Shown one piece after another: positions 16,766-25,888 of a stretch of DNA of 64,000 nucleotides; within the stretch, counting starts at the first letter, position 1, and each line of letters opens with the position of its first letter. Under the pieces are notes generated by a model, which was given only the letters and a program-made list of their open reading frames with translations, did not search any database and was not told the origin of the DNA. The position numbers and the translations under genes were made by a program. Origin of the DNA: Microcella pacifica (lineage in GTDB: Bacteria > Actinomycetota > Actinomycetes > Actinomycetales > Microbacteriaceae); contig NZ_VIKT02000001.1 of assembly GCF_009371975.2 (NCBI RefSeq), positions 124,535-188,534 on the forward strand, given 5' to 3'.

Positions 16766-17914
16766 CTACGCGCGGGGGCCGTCGAGGCCGACGAGCTTGC
16801 CGGCGATGCCGCCCGCGGCTCGTAGCGCGGCGCCGCCGCCGAACCCGGCCTGGGGGAAGACTACGCGGCGGTCCCGGGCCTCGGTGAGAGCATCCACGAG
16901 GACGGTCGCCGCCGGCTGCTGCGGCGCCCACAGGTACAGCGAGAGCGCGCCGGGGATCGTGTTGACCTCGTTGACGTAGAGCTCGCTGCTCGCCTCGTCG
17001 AGCAGCAGGTCGACGCGCACGATGCCGGTGAGCCGCGTGACGTCCGCGACGCGCTCGGCAAGCTCGCGCGCCCGTGTGTGCACGGCCTCGGGCACCTCAG
17101 CCGGGAACTCGCGGGGAGCGCTCGTGAGGCCGGCATCGGCGCCCGCGCCGCCTGCAAGGTACTTCTCGGCGTAGCTGTAGAGCGCACTGCCGGCGGGCCC
17201 GCGCAGCGGCTTCTCGAGCTGCGTGATCTCCAGGCTCGGGAAGGTGCGGAAGGCGATGTTGAGGTCGACGAGCTCGGGGCGGTAGGGCTCGACCACGGCG
17301 CCCGTGCGCAAGTGCACGCTGCTGGCCGCGAGAGCGCGGGCCGCGGCGACATCCTCGGCGATCTCGATGCCGATCGAGGAGCCGCCGAAGCGCGGCTTGA
17401 CGATGTAGGGGCCCTCGAAGGCGGGCTCGGTGAGCGTCGACACCGCTTCGCGGGGAAGGCTCGGGATGCCCGCGGCCGACATGAGGCCGCCGAAGGCGAG
17501 CTTGTCCATGCCGACCGCGCCGGCGAACAGCGTGGACCCTGTCGCGGGAATGCCCAAGAGCGAGAACACCGCAGCGGCGCCGCCGCCCTCGCCGACGCCG
17601 CCGTGCAGGCACAGCAGCGCGGCCTCGAGGTCGAGGCGCTCGGCGCCGAACGTCTTGCGGCGGTACAGCCCGGGGTCGCCCGAGACGCGCGCTTCGAGCG
17701 GCGTCGACTCGCGCGGAGCGCCCTCGAGGTAGTCCTTCGCCTCCGTGCCCGCGGGCACGCGGAACCAGTCCCCCGTCGGCGACCAGTAGATCGGCACGAC
17801 GTCGTGACCGGCAGCGGTCAGAACGCGTTCTGCCTGGAGACCCGTGAGGATCGAGATCTCATGCTCGGGGCTCGGACCGCCGAAGACGACGGCCCAGGGG
17901 GCGGTTCCAGCCAT
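16766..17914 (-). CDS. ddl: D-alanine--D-alanine ligase
   Basis: A 382-residue ATP-grasp enzyme that makes the D-Ala-D-Ala dipeptide of peptidoglycan. Seen in order: VVFGGPSPEHEISILTG (N-terminal Ddl motif), CLHGGVGEGGGAAAVFSLLG, YIVKPRFGGSSIGIE, the loop YAEKYL and the terminal VNEVNTIPGALSLYLW. The Lys-Tyr in the loop matches ligases that add D-Ala rather than D-lactate. The ATG at 17914 has AAGG five bases upstream; GTG at 17920 is also possible. It lies 27 bp downstream of the membrane Mur ligase gene on the same strand, so the two are probably co-transcribed. Confidence 0.94.
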   Translation of the reverse strand: MAGTAPWAVVFGGPSPEHEISILTGLQAERVLTAAGHDVVPIYWSPTGDWFRVPAGTEAKDYLEGAPRESTPLEARVSGDPGLYRRKTFGAERLDLEAALLCLHGGVGEGGGAAAVFSLLGIPATGSTLFAGAVGMDKLAFGGLMSAAGIPSLPREAVSTLTEPAFEGPYIVKPRFGGSSIGIEIAEDVAAARALAASSVHLRTGAVVEPYRPELVDLNIAFRTFPSLEITQLEKPLRGPAGSALYSYAEKYLAGGAGADAGLTSAPREFPAEVPEAVHTRARELAERVADVTRLTGIVRVDLLLDEASSELYVNEVNTIPGALSLYLWAPQQPAATVLVDALTEARDRRVVFPQAGFGGGAALRAAGGIAGKLVGLDGPRA

Positions 17915-17941
17915 GTGCACCTTAATCAGTGGGTTCTGAGA

Positions 17942-19540
17942 TCACGGATAGTGATCGGGCAAGTCGTTCTCATAGAGGATAACGCCCCGCTCCCCCGCGA
18001 CCGTGACCGCCTCGGCGACCGCGTGCTCGCGCGAGCGCACGGCGTCCGCACCGAGCGCCTCCGCCGTCGCCGTGCTCGCGTAGCCCGCGAGCAGAGCGGC
18101 CCGGTTGGTGCGTGCGACCGCGAACAGTCGCGCTCCGACAGCGCCGATTGCGGCGCCGAACGCGTGGTTGCGCTCGGCCTGCACGGGGCCGAGCTCGACC
18201 ATGCCCGGCGTCACGACGACGAGAGGGCCTCCCCGCTCGGCGGCGAGCGCCGCCGCGCTCTCGAGCGCGCGTAGCGACCCGACGGGGTTCGCGTTGTAGG
18301 TGTCGTCGATCACGAGCGCTCCGCTCGGCGACTGCTGCACCTCGGCGCGGTGCTGGGAGCCCGGCAGTGCGTCGATGCGAGACGCGATGACAGCGGCGGG
18401 CACACCCGCGGCGAGGGCGATGCCCGACGCGACCGCGACGTTGACGGCGTGGCCCGTGCTCGCGATGGTCACGGGCACCGGCTCGGCACCCCGGCCGAGA
18501 ACGATCGTCGCCCCCGCATCGCCCGATGCAGGAGACAGCACCACGTCGGCGTCCGTACCCGGCACGCAGCTGACCGTGACGACCCGCTTCCCGTTCATGC
18601 GGTCGGAGGAGGCAAGAGCAGCGAGACGCGCGTCGTCGATCGGCAGCACGACCGTGCGCGCACGATCGGTGATCGTCGACTTCTCCTGCAGAATCGCGTC
18701 CGTCGTGCGCATGCGTTGCAGGTGGCCCTCACCGATGACCGTGATGGCCGCGATGTCTGGTGGGAAGTGCTCGCAGAGCTCCGCGATCTGGCCGGGAGCA
18801 TCCATGCCCATCTCCGCAACGAACATCTCGGTGCCCGGCACGAGCTTGTCATTCACCGACCGGGCGAGCCCCAAACGATTGTTGAAGGATGCTGGGCTCG
18901 CGACCGTCGTGAACGTAGCGCTCAGCAGGTGGGCCACGTAGTTTTTCGTGCTCGTCTTGCCGTAGGACCCGGTGATCGCCACGACCGTCGGCCGCACCTG
19001 GGCGAGCCGCTTCTTCGCCGCGGCCACGTACCGCTGCGAGGCGGACTTCTCGACGGGCGCCATGATCGCGAGCGCGAGGTCGGTGAGTGGTGCGCTCAGC
19101 AGGAGCGTCAGCGCCGGGCCTGCGGGGCCGAGGAGGAGTGTGAGCGCCGCGCCGACCGCAAGGTGCACGACAACCCACACCACGAGCAGTCGCTTCACGC
19201 GCGACGTGACCGCGAGAGGCTTCGAGGTGCCCCGGAACCCCAGCCCCAAGGGCAGCAGGCCCAGCAGGACGATGGCGGGGAGCGGGAGCGCCTGCAGGGC
19301 GGGAATCGGCACGAGCACCGCCACCGCAATCGCCACGATGACAACGGCCGTCGCGGGGCCGGACCCCGGCTCGCGGCGCAGCCACAGCCAGGCCATGCGC
19401 GACACCGAGCCGGGTACGTAGTGCTCCCGCTGGGCGACGCGCACCCAGCGGCCCGCGATGAGGATCGCCGCGAGCGCACCGAGGACGCTTGCTGTGACCA
19501 CGAAGGGCAGATAGAGCACCGAGGCGACGATGCCGGCCAT
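17942..19540 (-). CDS. Membrane-anchored Mur ligase family protein (MurF-like)
   Basis: A 532-residue protein. Residues 1-160 contain four or five predicted membrane helices (for example LYLPFVVTASVLGALAAILI and LPAIVLLGLLPLGLG). From about residue 183 it is a Mur ligase: ATP loop TGSYGKTSTKN (190-200), NNRLGLARSVN, AEMGMDAPGQIAEL, and the MurF-type DDTYNANPVGS with a C-terminal domain. Canonical MurF has a soluble N-terminal domain that binds the UDP-MurNAc peptide; here it is replaced by the membrane part, so the substrate is probably different or lipid-linked. The ATG at 19540 overlaps the hydrolase stop by one base. The ligase reaction would be ATP-dependent amide bond formation; the acceptor is unknown. 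Confidence 0.85.
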   Translation of the reverse strand: MAGIVASVLYLPFVVTASVLGALAAILIAGRWVRVAQREHYVPGSVSRMAWLWLRREPGSGPATAVVIVAIAVAVLVPIPALQALPLPAIVLLGLLPLGLGFRGTSKPLAVTSRVKRLLVVWVVVHLAVGAALTLLLGPAGPALTLLLSAPLTDLALAIMAPVEKSASQRYVAAAKKRLAQVRPTVVAITGSYGKTSTKNYVAHLLSATFTTVASPASFNNRLGLARSVNDKLVPGTEMFVAEMGMDAPGQIAELCEHFPPDIAAITVIGEGHLQRMRTTDAILQEKSTITDRARTVVLPIDDARLAALASSDRMNGKRVVTVSCVPGTDADVVLSPASGDAGATIVLGRGAEPVPVTIASTGHAVNVAVASGIALAAGVPAAVIASRIDALPGSQHRAEVQQSPSGALVIDDTYNANPVGSLRALESAAALAAERGGPLVVVTPGMVELGPVQAERNHAFGAAIGAVGARLFAVARTNRAALLAGYASTATAEALGADAVRSREHAVAEAVTVAGERGVILYENDLPDHYP

Positions 19541-20289
19541 CAGCCCTGCCCCGCCGTCTCGGCGATGAGGGCGAGCAGCTCCTCGCGCACGGCCAGTTCG
19601 AGGTCGCCCTCGAGCAGGTGGGCGCTGCCGGGCACGACGCGGAAGGGCGAGCCGACGCGCTCGGCGGCCCGCCGCCCGGCCTCCGTCGGCGCCGCCGTGT
19701 CGTGCTCGCCCCACACGAAGCGCACGGGCACCGTGCCGGCGGCGAGGGCGTCGAGCTCCTCGTCGTAGGACTCGTTGACCACGCGCACGAGGACGCCGCG
19801 CAGCACGCCCTCGGCGGCGCGGTAGTCGGTGGATCCGCGCGCGTTGCGCAGGGCATCCATGCGCTCGTCGCTCAGCAGGCCGCGCCGATTCGCCCAGCGC
19901 GCCAGGCGATAGCCCAGCGGAGGCGCGGCGGGCGCCTGCAGCCTCAGCAACGGCACGCCCGTGAGAACGAGCCCGCGCACGAGCTCGGGGCGGCGCGCGG
20001 CCAGCCGAGCCGCCACGCGCCCGCCGAAGGAGTGGCCGACGACGATGACCGGCGCGTATGCCGCGACAGCCTCGGCGACCAGCTCGGCGTAGTCCTCGCT
20101 GCCCCACACGTCGTCGGGCGCCGGAGCCGGGCCGAAACCGGGAAGGTGCAGGCACACGGCGTCGAGGCCCGAGACGATCGTGCCGAAATCGGTGCCGTCG
20201 CGCGCCCAGCCGTGCAATGCGACGACCGTCGGAGGAGTCGCCCCGTGCTTCTCGGCGAGGACGCGGCCGCCGGCGAGGGTCGTGATCAC
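19540..20289 (-). CDS. Alpha/beta hydrolase
   Basis: A 249-residue alpha/beta hydrolase. The nucleophile elbow is VVGHSFGGRVAARLA, the oxyanion region VVALHGWARDGTDF, the acid is in FVWGEHDTAAP and the catalytic His in GSAHLLEGD. BioH-like esterases are the closest type, but the substrate is not evident. The GTG at 20289 lies seven bases after a TAGGCT box (20297-20302), suggesting a leaderless transcript that also carries the membrane Mur ligase and ddl. The TGATG overlap with the Mur ligase suggests a joint role in envelope metabolism, by inference only. Confidence 0.85.
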   Translation of the reverse strand: MITTLAGGRVLAEKHGATPPTVVALHGWARDGTDFGTIVSGLDAVCLHLPGFGPAPAPDDVWGSEDYAELVAEAVAAYAPVIVVGHSFGGRVAARLAARRPELVRGLVLTGVPLLRLQAPAAPPLGYRLARWANRRGLLSDERMDALRNARGSTDYRAAEGVLRGVLVRVVNESYDEELDALAAGTVPVRFVWGEHDTAAPTEAGRRAAERVGSPFRVVPGSAHLLEGDLELAVREELLALIAETAGQG

Positions 20290-20310
20290 GAGAGCCAGCC
20301 TACCGAGGCG

Positions 20311-20397
20311 CCACTCGCCCTGAGGCTCGACGCGACCTATCGCCTACTCCCCCTGAGGCTCGACAGCGCGCGCAACCTACTCGCCTTGAGGCTCGTC
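20311..20397. repeat. 33-bp-period triplication of the gpsA 3' end
   Basis: Three copies of a 21-bp block (the third is CTACTCGCCTTGAGGCTCGT plus one base) lie at 20311-20331, 20344-20364 and 20377-20397. The third copy encodes the last residues and the stop of GpsA; the two others lie just downstream in the gap before the hydrolase gene. Confidence 0.85.
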
Positions 20398-21459
20398 GGA
20401 ATCCGTGGCGAGGTGCGGGGCGAGCTCGCGCGGGTCGAGGGTTCCTTCGAGCACGCGCGCGACCTGTGCGACGATCGGCATCGAGACGCCCTTGGTCGAT
20501 GCCAGTTCGAGAATCGGGCCGACGGAGGAGAGACCCTCCGCTGTCTGGTTCATCTGGGCGATCACTTGCGCGAAGGCGTAGCCCTGACCGAGCAGCCGGC
20601 CCGCCGTGTTGTTGCGCGAAAGCGGGGATTCGCACGTCGCGATGAGGTCGCCGAGACCTGCGAGCCCCGTCATGGTCTCTGAGCGGCCGCCGAACGCGAC
20701 CGCGAAGTCGGTGATCTCGACGAGCCCGCGGGTGATGATCGATGCCTTCGTGTTCTCGCCGTAGCCCACGCCGTCGGCGATGCCCACGGCCACGGCGATG
20801 AGGTTCTTGAGCACTCCCCCGAACTCGGTGCCGACGACGTCGGTGTTGACGAAGCAGCGGAAGTACTCGTTCGACGCCACCTGCGCGACGGCGACGGCGG
20901 TGTCGCGGTGGGCGCTCGAGACGACGGCCGCGGTCGGCTGGCGCTTCGCGATCTCGAGGGCCAGGTTGGGGCCGCTCACGACGGCGATGCGCTCCTCGTC
21001 GATGCGCAGCTCGTCGCGGATCACCTCGCTCATGCGCAGCCCGCTGCCCTTCTCGACCCCCTTCATGAGGCTCACGACGGGCACGTCGGCGGGCACGATG
21101 TCGCGAATCGAGGCGAGGTTGGCGCGCAAGCTCTGGCTCGGCACCGAGAGGTACACCTGCTCGGCACCCGCGAGCACGTGCTCGAGCGAGTCGTGGCCGC
21201 GCAGATTGCCGGGCAGGTTGATGCCGGGCAGGTAGCCGCTGTTCCGATGCGTCTCAGTGATCTCCTGCGCAACCTCGCGCCGGCGTGCCCACATGACGAC
21301 GTCGGCACCGCCATCGGCGAGGATCTTCGCGAACGTCGTGCCCCACGAGCCGGCGCCGAGCACGGCGACGCGCGGCGCGTCAGCATCGAGGTTCGGCAGC
21401 GGCAATCGCACCGCTTCCGTCAGAGGCGGATGCTCGCGTGACGCGCCCTCGTCACTCAA
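20377..21459 (-). CDS. gpsA: Glycerol-3-phosphate dehydrogenase [NAD(P)+]
   Basis: A 360-residue enzyme that reduces dihydroxyacetone phosphate to sn-glycerol 3-phosphate for phospholipid synthesis. It has the Rossmann motif VAVLGAGSWGTTFAKIL, SVPSQSLRANL, SLMKGVEKGSGLRMSE, SGPNLALEIA and the catalytic-Lys segment FGGVLKNLIAVAVGIADG. The end reads DSDEPQGE, and its DNA is repeated downstream. The TTG at 21459 overlaps the end of plsC by eight bases; the Shine-Dalgarno is weak, and an internal start near residue 18 is possible. The reaction product feeds the PlsC pathway encoded directly upstream. Confidence 0.93.
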   Translation of the reverse strand: MSDEGASREHPPLTEAVRLPLPNLDADAPRVAVLGAGSWGTTFAKILADGGADVVMWARRREVAQEITETHRNSGYLPGINLPGNLRGHDSLEHVLAGAEQVYLSVPSQSLRANLASIRDIVPADVPVVSLMKGVEKGSGLRMSEVIRDELRIDEERIAVVSGPNLALEIAKRQPTAAVVSSAHRDTAVAVAQVASNEYFRCFVNTDVVGTEFGGVLKNLIAVAVGIADGVGYGENTKASIITRGLVEITDFAVAFGGRSETMTGLAGLGDLIATCESPLSRNNTAGRLLGQGYAFAQVIAQMNQTAEGLSSVGPILELASTKGVSMPIVAQVARVLEGTLDPRELAPHLATDSDEPQGE

Positions 21460-22237
21460 AGCGGCCCGTCTCGGCCTGGTTGTTCTTCGCGGGATCCCAG
21501 CGCTCCGCCGGCGGCTGCTCGTCGCGCAGGTCGCCGAGCAGGTCGGCGATCGCCGTCATGACGCGACGCGTGCCCTCGGCGAGCGTCGCCGAGTCGAGCG
21601 GACGCCCCTCGAGGTCGCTCAGGTCGACGGGATCGCCGATCTTGCAGTAGATGGTCTTGCGGGGGAAGAAGCTGATCTTCTTCGAGTAGCGCGCCATGAT
21701 CTGCTGCGTGCCCCAGTGCGCGGCGGGAATGATCGGCACGCCCGCGGTGAGCGCCATGCGCACCGCGCCGCTCTTGCCCCGCATGGGCCACAGGTCGGGG
21801 TCGCGCGTGAGGGTGCCCTCGGGGTAGATGATGATCGCGAGCTCGCGATCGACGAGCTGCTGCGCCGCCTTGAGCGGAGCATCCGGCCGCCCCCGCCCCT
21901 CCCGCTCCACCGGAATCTGACCGGACCAGCGCAGGATCGCACCGAGCACGGGAACACGGAAGACGGAGGCTTTCGCGAGAAAGCGCGGAACCCGCCCGAG
22001 CTTCCACATGAAGCGGCCCATGATGACGGGGTCGATCTCGCTGTAGTGGTTGGGCGCGAGGATGAAGGCGCCCTGACGGGGAAGCTTGTGGCCGTCGATG
22101 ACGGGGAACCGCGCCATGAGGGTCAGGAGCGGGAGGCACAGGGCCGCGATCACGTACCAGAGTGCGGTCTTCTCCCGGCGTCGACGGCGCGCGGGGCGGC
22201 CGTCGTCGTCGACGGTCGCGGGGGTGGCGTCAGTCAC
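21452..22237 (-). CDS. plsC: 1-acyl-sn-glycerol-3-phosphate acyltransferase
   Basis: A 261-residue PlsC-type acyltransferase that makes phosphatidic acid. Motif I is NHYSEIDP (the HX4D catalytic pair), motif II is GQIPVER, motif III YPEGTLTRD and motif IV VPIIPAAHWG. One hydrophobic N-terminal helix (ALWYVIAALCLPLLTLMA) would place it on the membrane. The GTG at 22237 is preceded by TAGCCT (22244-22249) at a six-base distance, so its mRNA is probably leaderless. gpsA overlaps its end, coupling two steps of phospholipid synthesis. Confidence 0.92.
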   Translation of the reverse strand: MTDATPATVDDDGRPARRRRREKTALWYVIAALCLPLLTLMARFPVIDGHKLPRQGAFILAPNHYSEIDPVIMGRFMWKLGRVPRFLAKASVFRVPVLGAILRWSGQIPVEREGRGRPDAPLKAAQQLVDRELAIIIYPEGTLTRDPDLWPMRGKSGAVRMALTAGVPIIPAAHWGTQQIMARYSKKISFFPRKTIYCKIGDPVDLSDLEGRPLDSATLAEGTRRVMTAIADLLGDLRDEQPPAERWDPAKNNQAETGRFE

Positions 22238-22303
22238 GGGTACAGGCTAGTGCGTGACGAATGCCGGCGCAGGAATGGAGTCGGTCATGACGGTGCGAGC
22301 AGC

Positions 22304-23671
22304 TCAGGAGGGCAGCTCGAAGTCGGCGCCCAGCTGCCGCAGCTTGTCGATGAACAGCTCGTAGCCGCGGCTGATGATGCCCACGTTGCTCACCGTCGAC
22401 GTGCCCTCCGCCGCGAGCGCGGCGATGAGGTGGCTGAAGCCGCCGCGCAGGTCGGGCACACGCACGTCGGCGCCGTGCAACGGGGTCGGCCCCGTGATGA
22501 CAGCGGCCTGCTCGAGCGGTCGGCGCGGCACGCGGCGCGTGATGGAGGCGAGCCCCGACTGGTGCACGACGATGTTCGCGCCCATCTCGTTGAGCGCCTC
22601 CGTGAAGCCGAAGCGGTTCTCGTACACCGTCTCGTGCACGACCGACTCGCCCTCCGCCTGGGTGAGGGCCACGATGAGCGGCTGCTGCCAGTCCGTCATG
22701 AAGCCGGGGTGCACATCCGTCTCGATCATGACGGGCTTGAGCGGGCCTCCAGGGTGCCAGAAGCGGATGCCGTCCTCGAGCACGTCGAATTCGCCGCCGA
22801 CCTTGCGGTAGACGTTGAGGAAGGTCATGAGCTCTTGCTGCGTCGCACCGCCGACAGTGATGTCGCCGCCCGTCGCGAGCGCCGCCGCCGCCCAGCTCGC
22901 GGCCTCGTTGCGGTCGAAGATCGCGGTGTGGTTGTAGCCGCGCAGCGTCTCCACGCCCTCGATGACGATGACGCGGTTGGGCTCGACCGAGATGATCGCG
23001 CCCATCTTCTGCAGGATCGCGATGAGGTCCATGATCTCGGGCTCGATCGCGGCGTTCTTGAGCTCGGTCGTGCCCTCCGCCCGCACCGCCGTGAGGAGCA
23101 CCTGCTCGGTCGCCCCGACGCTCGGGAACGGCAGGTCGATATCGGCGCCGACGAGCTTGTGGGGCGCCGTGAGGTGGATGCCCTGGTACGACTTCTCGAC
23201 GACCGCCCCGAAGGCGCGCAGGGCGTTGAGGTGGAAGTCGATGGGGCGGTCGCCGATGCGGCAGCCGCCGAGGTCGGGAATGAAGGCCTCGCCGAGCTGG
23301 TGCAGGAGGGGGCCGCAGAACAGGATCGGGATGCGGCTCGAGCCGGCGTGCGCGTCGATCTCGGCGAAGTGCGCGCCGACCACGTTGCTCGGGTCGAGCG
23401 TGAGCACGCCGGGCGCGGAGGAGTCGATCGCGACCCCGTGCGCCTTGAGCAGCCCGCTCACGACGGCGACGTCGCTGATCTCGGGCACGCCCTTGAGAGT
23501 GCTGGGGGTGTCGGCGAGCAGAGAGGCGACCATCGCCTTGGTGACGAGGTTCTTGGCGCCGCGCACTTCCACGCGACCCCGCAGCGGCTTGCCGCCGTGG
23601 ATGGTGATGCTGTCGGAGACGAGACCGACGCGTGCGGCGGCCTTCTGCGAATCCTGGGTGAGCGAGTTCAT
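22304..23671 (-). CDS. murA: UDP-N-acetylglucosamine 1-carboxyvinyltransferase
   Basis: A 455-residue enzyme of the EPSP synthase family that adds enolpyruvate from PEP to UDP-GlcNAc, the first committed step of peptidoglycan synthesis and the target of fosfomycin. The catalytic Cys is present in LGGCRIGDRPID (Cys137), unlike the Asp form that gives natural fosfomycin resistance. RGAKNLVTKAMVASLL, NAAIEPEIMDLIAIL and GGFSHLIAALAAEG are other family blocks. AGGAAAGG stands a few bases before the ATG at 23671. It is between plsC and leuD on the same strand, an order seen in other Microbacteriaceae. Confidence 0.95.
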   Translation of the reverse strand: MNSLTQDSQKAAARVGLVSDSITIHGGKPLRGRVEVRGAKNLVTKAMVASLLADTPSTLKGVPEISDVAVVSGLLKAHGVAIDSSAPGVLTLDPSNVVGAHFAEIDAHAGSSRIPILFCGPLLHQLGEAFIPDLGGCRIGDRPIDFHLNALRAFGAVVEKSYQGIHLTAPHKLVGADIDLPFPSVGATEQVLLTAVRAEGTTELKNAAIEPEIMDLIAILQKMGAIISVEPNRVIVIEGVETLRGYNHTAIFDRNEAASWAAAALATGGDITVGGATQQELMTFLNVYRKVGGEFDVLEDGIRFWHPGGPLKPVMIETDVHPGFMTDWQQPLIVALTQAEGESVVHETVYENRFGFTEALNEMGANIVVHQSGLASITRRVPRRPLEQAAVITGPTPLHGADVRVPDLRGGFSHLIAALAAEGTSTVSNVGIISRGYELFIDKLRQLGADFELPS

Positions 23672-23709
23672 GCGCCCTTTCCTGGTGCGTTGTCTCTGCG
23701 CCGCCCGCG

Positions 23710-24306
23710 TCAGCGAGCGGGCAGAGTCGTCGGCCGCCAGCTTTCGCGGCGGGCTTCGAAATCGGTGATCGCCTGCTCGTCGCGCAGCGTGAGCGCGATG
23801 TCGTCGAGCCCTTCGAGCAGGCGCCAGCGCGTGTAATCGTCAATCTCGAACGGGGCCGTGATATTCCCCACCGTCACGGTGCGGGCCTCGAGGTCGACCG
23901 TCGCCTCCATGCCGGGGCTCGCCTCGAGCTCGGCCCAGAACTGCTCGACCGTCGCCTCGTCGACCTGGCCGGCGAGCAGCCCCTGCTTGCCAGCGTTGCC
24001 GCGGAAGATGTCGGCGAACTTGGGGCTGATCACGGCGGCGAAGCCGAAGTCGCGCAGAGCCCACACGGCGTGCTCGCGGCTCGAGCCGGTGCCGAAGTCG
24101 GAGCCCGTGATGAGGATGCGAGCGCCGGCGTACTCGGGGCGGTTGAGGATGAACTGCGGGTCCTTCCGCCACTCGTGGAAGAGCCCGTCGTCGTAGCCGG
24201 TCTTCGTGACGCGCTTGAGGAAGACGGCGGGGATGATCTGATCGGTGTCGACGTTGGAGCGCCGCAGGGGCACGGCGACGCCGGTGACGGTTGTGACCTT
24301 GTCCAC
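23710..24306 (-). CDS. leuD: 3-isopropylmalate dehydratase small subunit
   Basis: A 198-residue swivelling-domain subunit of isopropylmalate isomerase in leucine synthesis. [35 protein letters not shown] and [20 protein letters not shown] are the LeuD signatures. The GTG at 24306 overlaps the TAG of leuC (TAGTG), so LeuC and LeuD are made in a coupled way, as needed for their 1:1 complex. Confidence 0.96.
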   Translation of the reverse strand: MDKVTTVTGVAVPLRRSNVDTDQIIPAVFLKRVTKTGYDDGLFHEWRKDPQFILNRPEYAGARILITGSDFGTGSSREHAVWALRDFGFAAVISPKFADIFRGNAGKQGLLAGQVDEATVEQFWAELEASPGMEATVDLEARTVTVGNITAPFEIDDYTRWRLLEGLDDIALTLRDEQAITDFEARRESWRPTTLPAR

Positions 24307-25796
24307 TACGCGCTCACCCCCTCGACGCCCGTGTACTCAGTATCGACGGCAATGCCGTCCGCGAGCAGGTCGGCCGGGCTCGAGAGCGTGCCCCGGATGG
24401 CCGTGGCCGCCGCGACGAGCGGGCTCACGAGGTGGGTGCGACCGCCCTTGCCCTGCCGACCCTCGAAGTTGCGGTTGCTCGTGGAGGCGCAGCGCTCCCC
24501 CGGGGCGAGCTGGTCGGGGTTCATGCCCAGGCACATGGAGCAGCCCGCGAAGCGCCATTCAGCACCGAACTCCTCGACGATCTTGTCGAGCCCTTCGGCC
24601 TCCGCTTCGAGACGCACGCGCGCAGAGCCGGGAACGACCATGACGCGAACACCCTCGGCCTTCTTCTGGCCCTTGATGATCGAGGTGAACGCGCGCAGGT
24701 CGTCGAGCCGGCTGTTGGTGCAGGAGCCCATGAACACGGCGTCGACGGGAATCTGCTTCATGGGCGTGCCCGCGGCGAGGTCCATGTACTCGAGGGCGCG
24801 CTCGGCCGCGGCACGCTCGTTGGCGTCGATGATCGTCGCGGGGTCGGGAACGCTCTCGCTCAGCGAGACTCCCTGACCGGGGTTGGTGCCCCACGTGACG
24901 AAGGGCTCGAGCTCGTTCGCGTCGAGGTACACCTCGGCGTCGAACAGGGCGTCGTCATCGGTGCGCAGCGTGTTCCAGTACTCGACCGCTGCATCCCAGT
25001 CGGCTCCTTCCGGAGCGTGCGGGCGACCCTTGAGGTAGGCGTAGGTCGTCTCGTCGGGGGCGACCATGCCTGCCCGCGCACCCGCCTCGATCGACATGTT
25101 GCAGATCGTCATGCGGCCATCCATGGAGAGGGCGCGAATCGCCGAGCCGCGGTATTCGAGCACGTAGCCCTGCCCGCCGCCCGTGCCGATCTTGGCGATG
25201 ACGGCGAGGATGATGTCTTTCGCCGTCACGCCGGGCTTGAGCTCGCCCTCGACCGTGATCGCCATGGTCTTGAACGGCTTGAGGGGCAGCGTCTGGGTGG
25301 CGAGCACGTGCTCGACCTCGCTCGTGCCGATGCCCATGGCGAGGGCGCCGAATGCGCCGTGGGTGGATGTGTGGCTGTCGCCGCACACTACCGTGATGCC
25401 CGGCATCGTGAGGCCCAGCTGCGGGCCGACGACGTGCACGATGCCCTGCTCGACATCGCCGAGCGAGTGCAGGCGAATCCCGAACTCTTGCGCGTTGGCG
25501 CGCAGCGTCTCGATCTGCTTGCGGCTCGTCGGCTCGGCGATGGGCTTGTCGATCGCGAGCGTCGGAGTGTTGTGGTCTTCCGTCGCGATCGTCAGGTCGG
25601 GGCGGCGCACAGGACGGCCGGCGAGACGGAGGCCGTCGAAGGCCTGCGGGCTCGTGACCTCGTGCACGAGGTGCAGGTCGATGTAGAGCAGGTCGGGCTC
25701 GCCCTTCGCGCCTTCGGCGACGAGGTGGGAGGCCCAGACCTTCTCGGCGAGAGTGCGGGGCCGGTCAGTCGTCGTGCTCACGGAATCGGTCGTCAT
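24306..25796 (-). CDS. leuC: 3-isopropylmalate dehydratase large subunit
   Basis: A 496-residue aconitase-family subunit that carries a [4Fe-4S] cluster and converts 2-isopropylmalate to 3-isopropylmalate. The three cluster cysteines are in [16 protein letters not shown] and in [33 protein letters not shown] and [17 protein letters not shown] are typical. The ATG at 25796 follows an AGAAGGGTGA ribosome site that can fold into a small hairpin (GGG/CCC). A leader peptide gene with three Leu codons lies 76 bases upstream, suggesting control by leucine supply. Confidence 0.96.
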   Translation of the reverse strand: MTTDSVSTTTDRPRTLAEKVWASHLVAEGAKGEPDLLYIDLHLVHEVTSPQAFDGLRLAGRPVRRPDLTIATEDHNTPTLAIDKPIAEPTSRKQIETLRANAQEFGIRLHSLGDVEQGIVHVVGPQLGLTMPGITVVCGDSHTSTHGAFGALAMGIGTSEVEHVLATQTLPLKPFKTMAITVEGELKPGVTAKDIILAVIAKIGTGGGQGYVLEYRGSAIRALSMDGRMTICNMSIEAGARAGMVAPDETTYAYLKGRPHAPEGADWDAAVEYWNTLRTDDDALFDAEVYLDANELEPFVTWGTNPGQGVSLSESVPDPATIIDANERAAAERALEYMDLAAGTPMKQIPVDAVFMGSCTNSRLDDLRAFTSIIKGQKKAEGVRVMVVPGSARVRLEAEAEGLDKIVEEFGAEWRFAGCSMCLGMNPDQLAPGERCASTSNRNFEGRQGKGGRTHLVSPLVAAATAIRGTLSSPADLLADGIAVDTEYTGVEGVSA

Positions 25797-25831
25797 GGGT
25801 GGTCACCCTTCTAGCAGTTCGAATCGAAGCG

Positions 25832-25852
25832 GCCGCGTCGAGACTCCGCGGC
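25832..25852 (-). promoter_or_regulatory. Alternative hairpin in the leuCD leader
   Basis: GCCGCG (25832-25837) and CGCGGC (25847-25852) can form a 6-bp stem with a nine-base loop. The right arm overlaps the arm 25846-25855 that pairs with 25879-25888, so the two structures exclude each other. No U-run follows, so if it acts it may work through Rho or by hiding the ribosome site. Confidence 0.5.
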
Positions 25853-25888
25853 GAGAATGCGACCTGGGGTGATCAGGACTCGCCGCGG
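25846..25888 (-). promoter_or_regulatory. Long-range hairpin in the leuCD leader
   Basis: CCGCGGCGAG (25846-25855) and CTCGCCGCGG (25879-25888) are perfect 10-bp complements. On the mRNA the first arm lies in codons 11-14 of the leader peptide, just after its three Leu codons. Confidence 0.6.

Noticed and set aside
21257-23836. An 859-codon open frame on the + strand
   Set aside because: It is antisense to gpsA, plsC and murA, which are unmistakable; composition is that of an antisense shadow.
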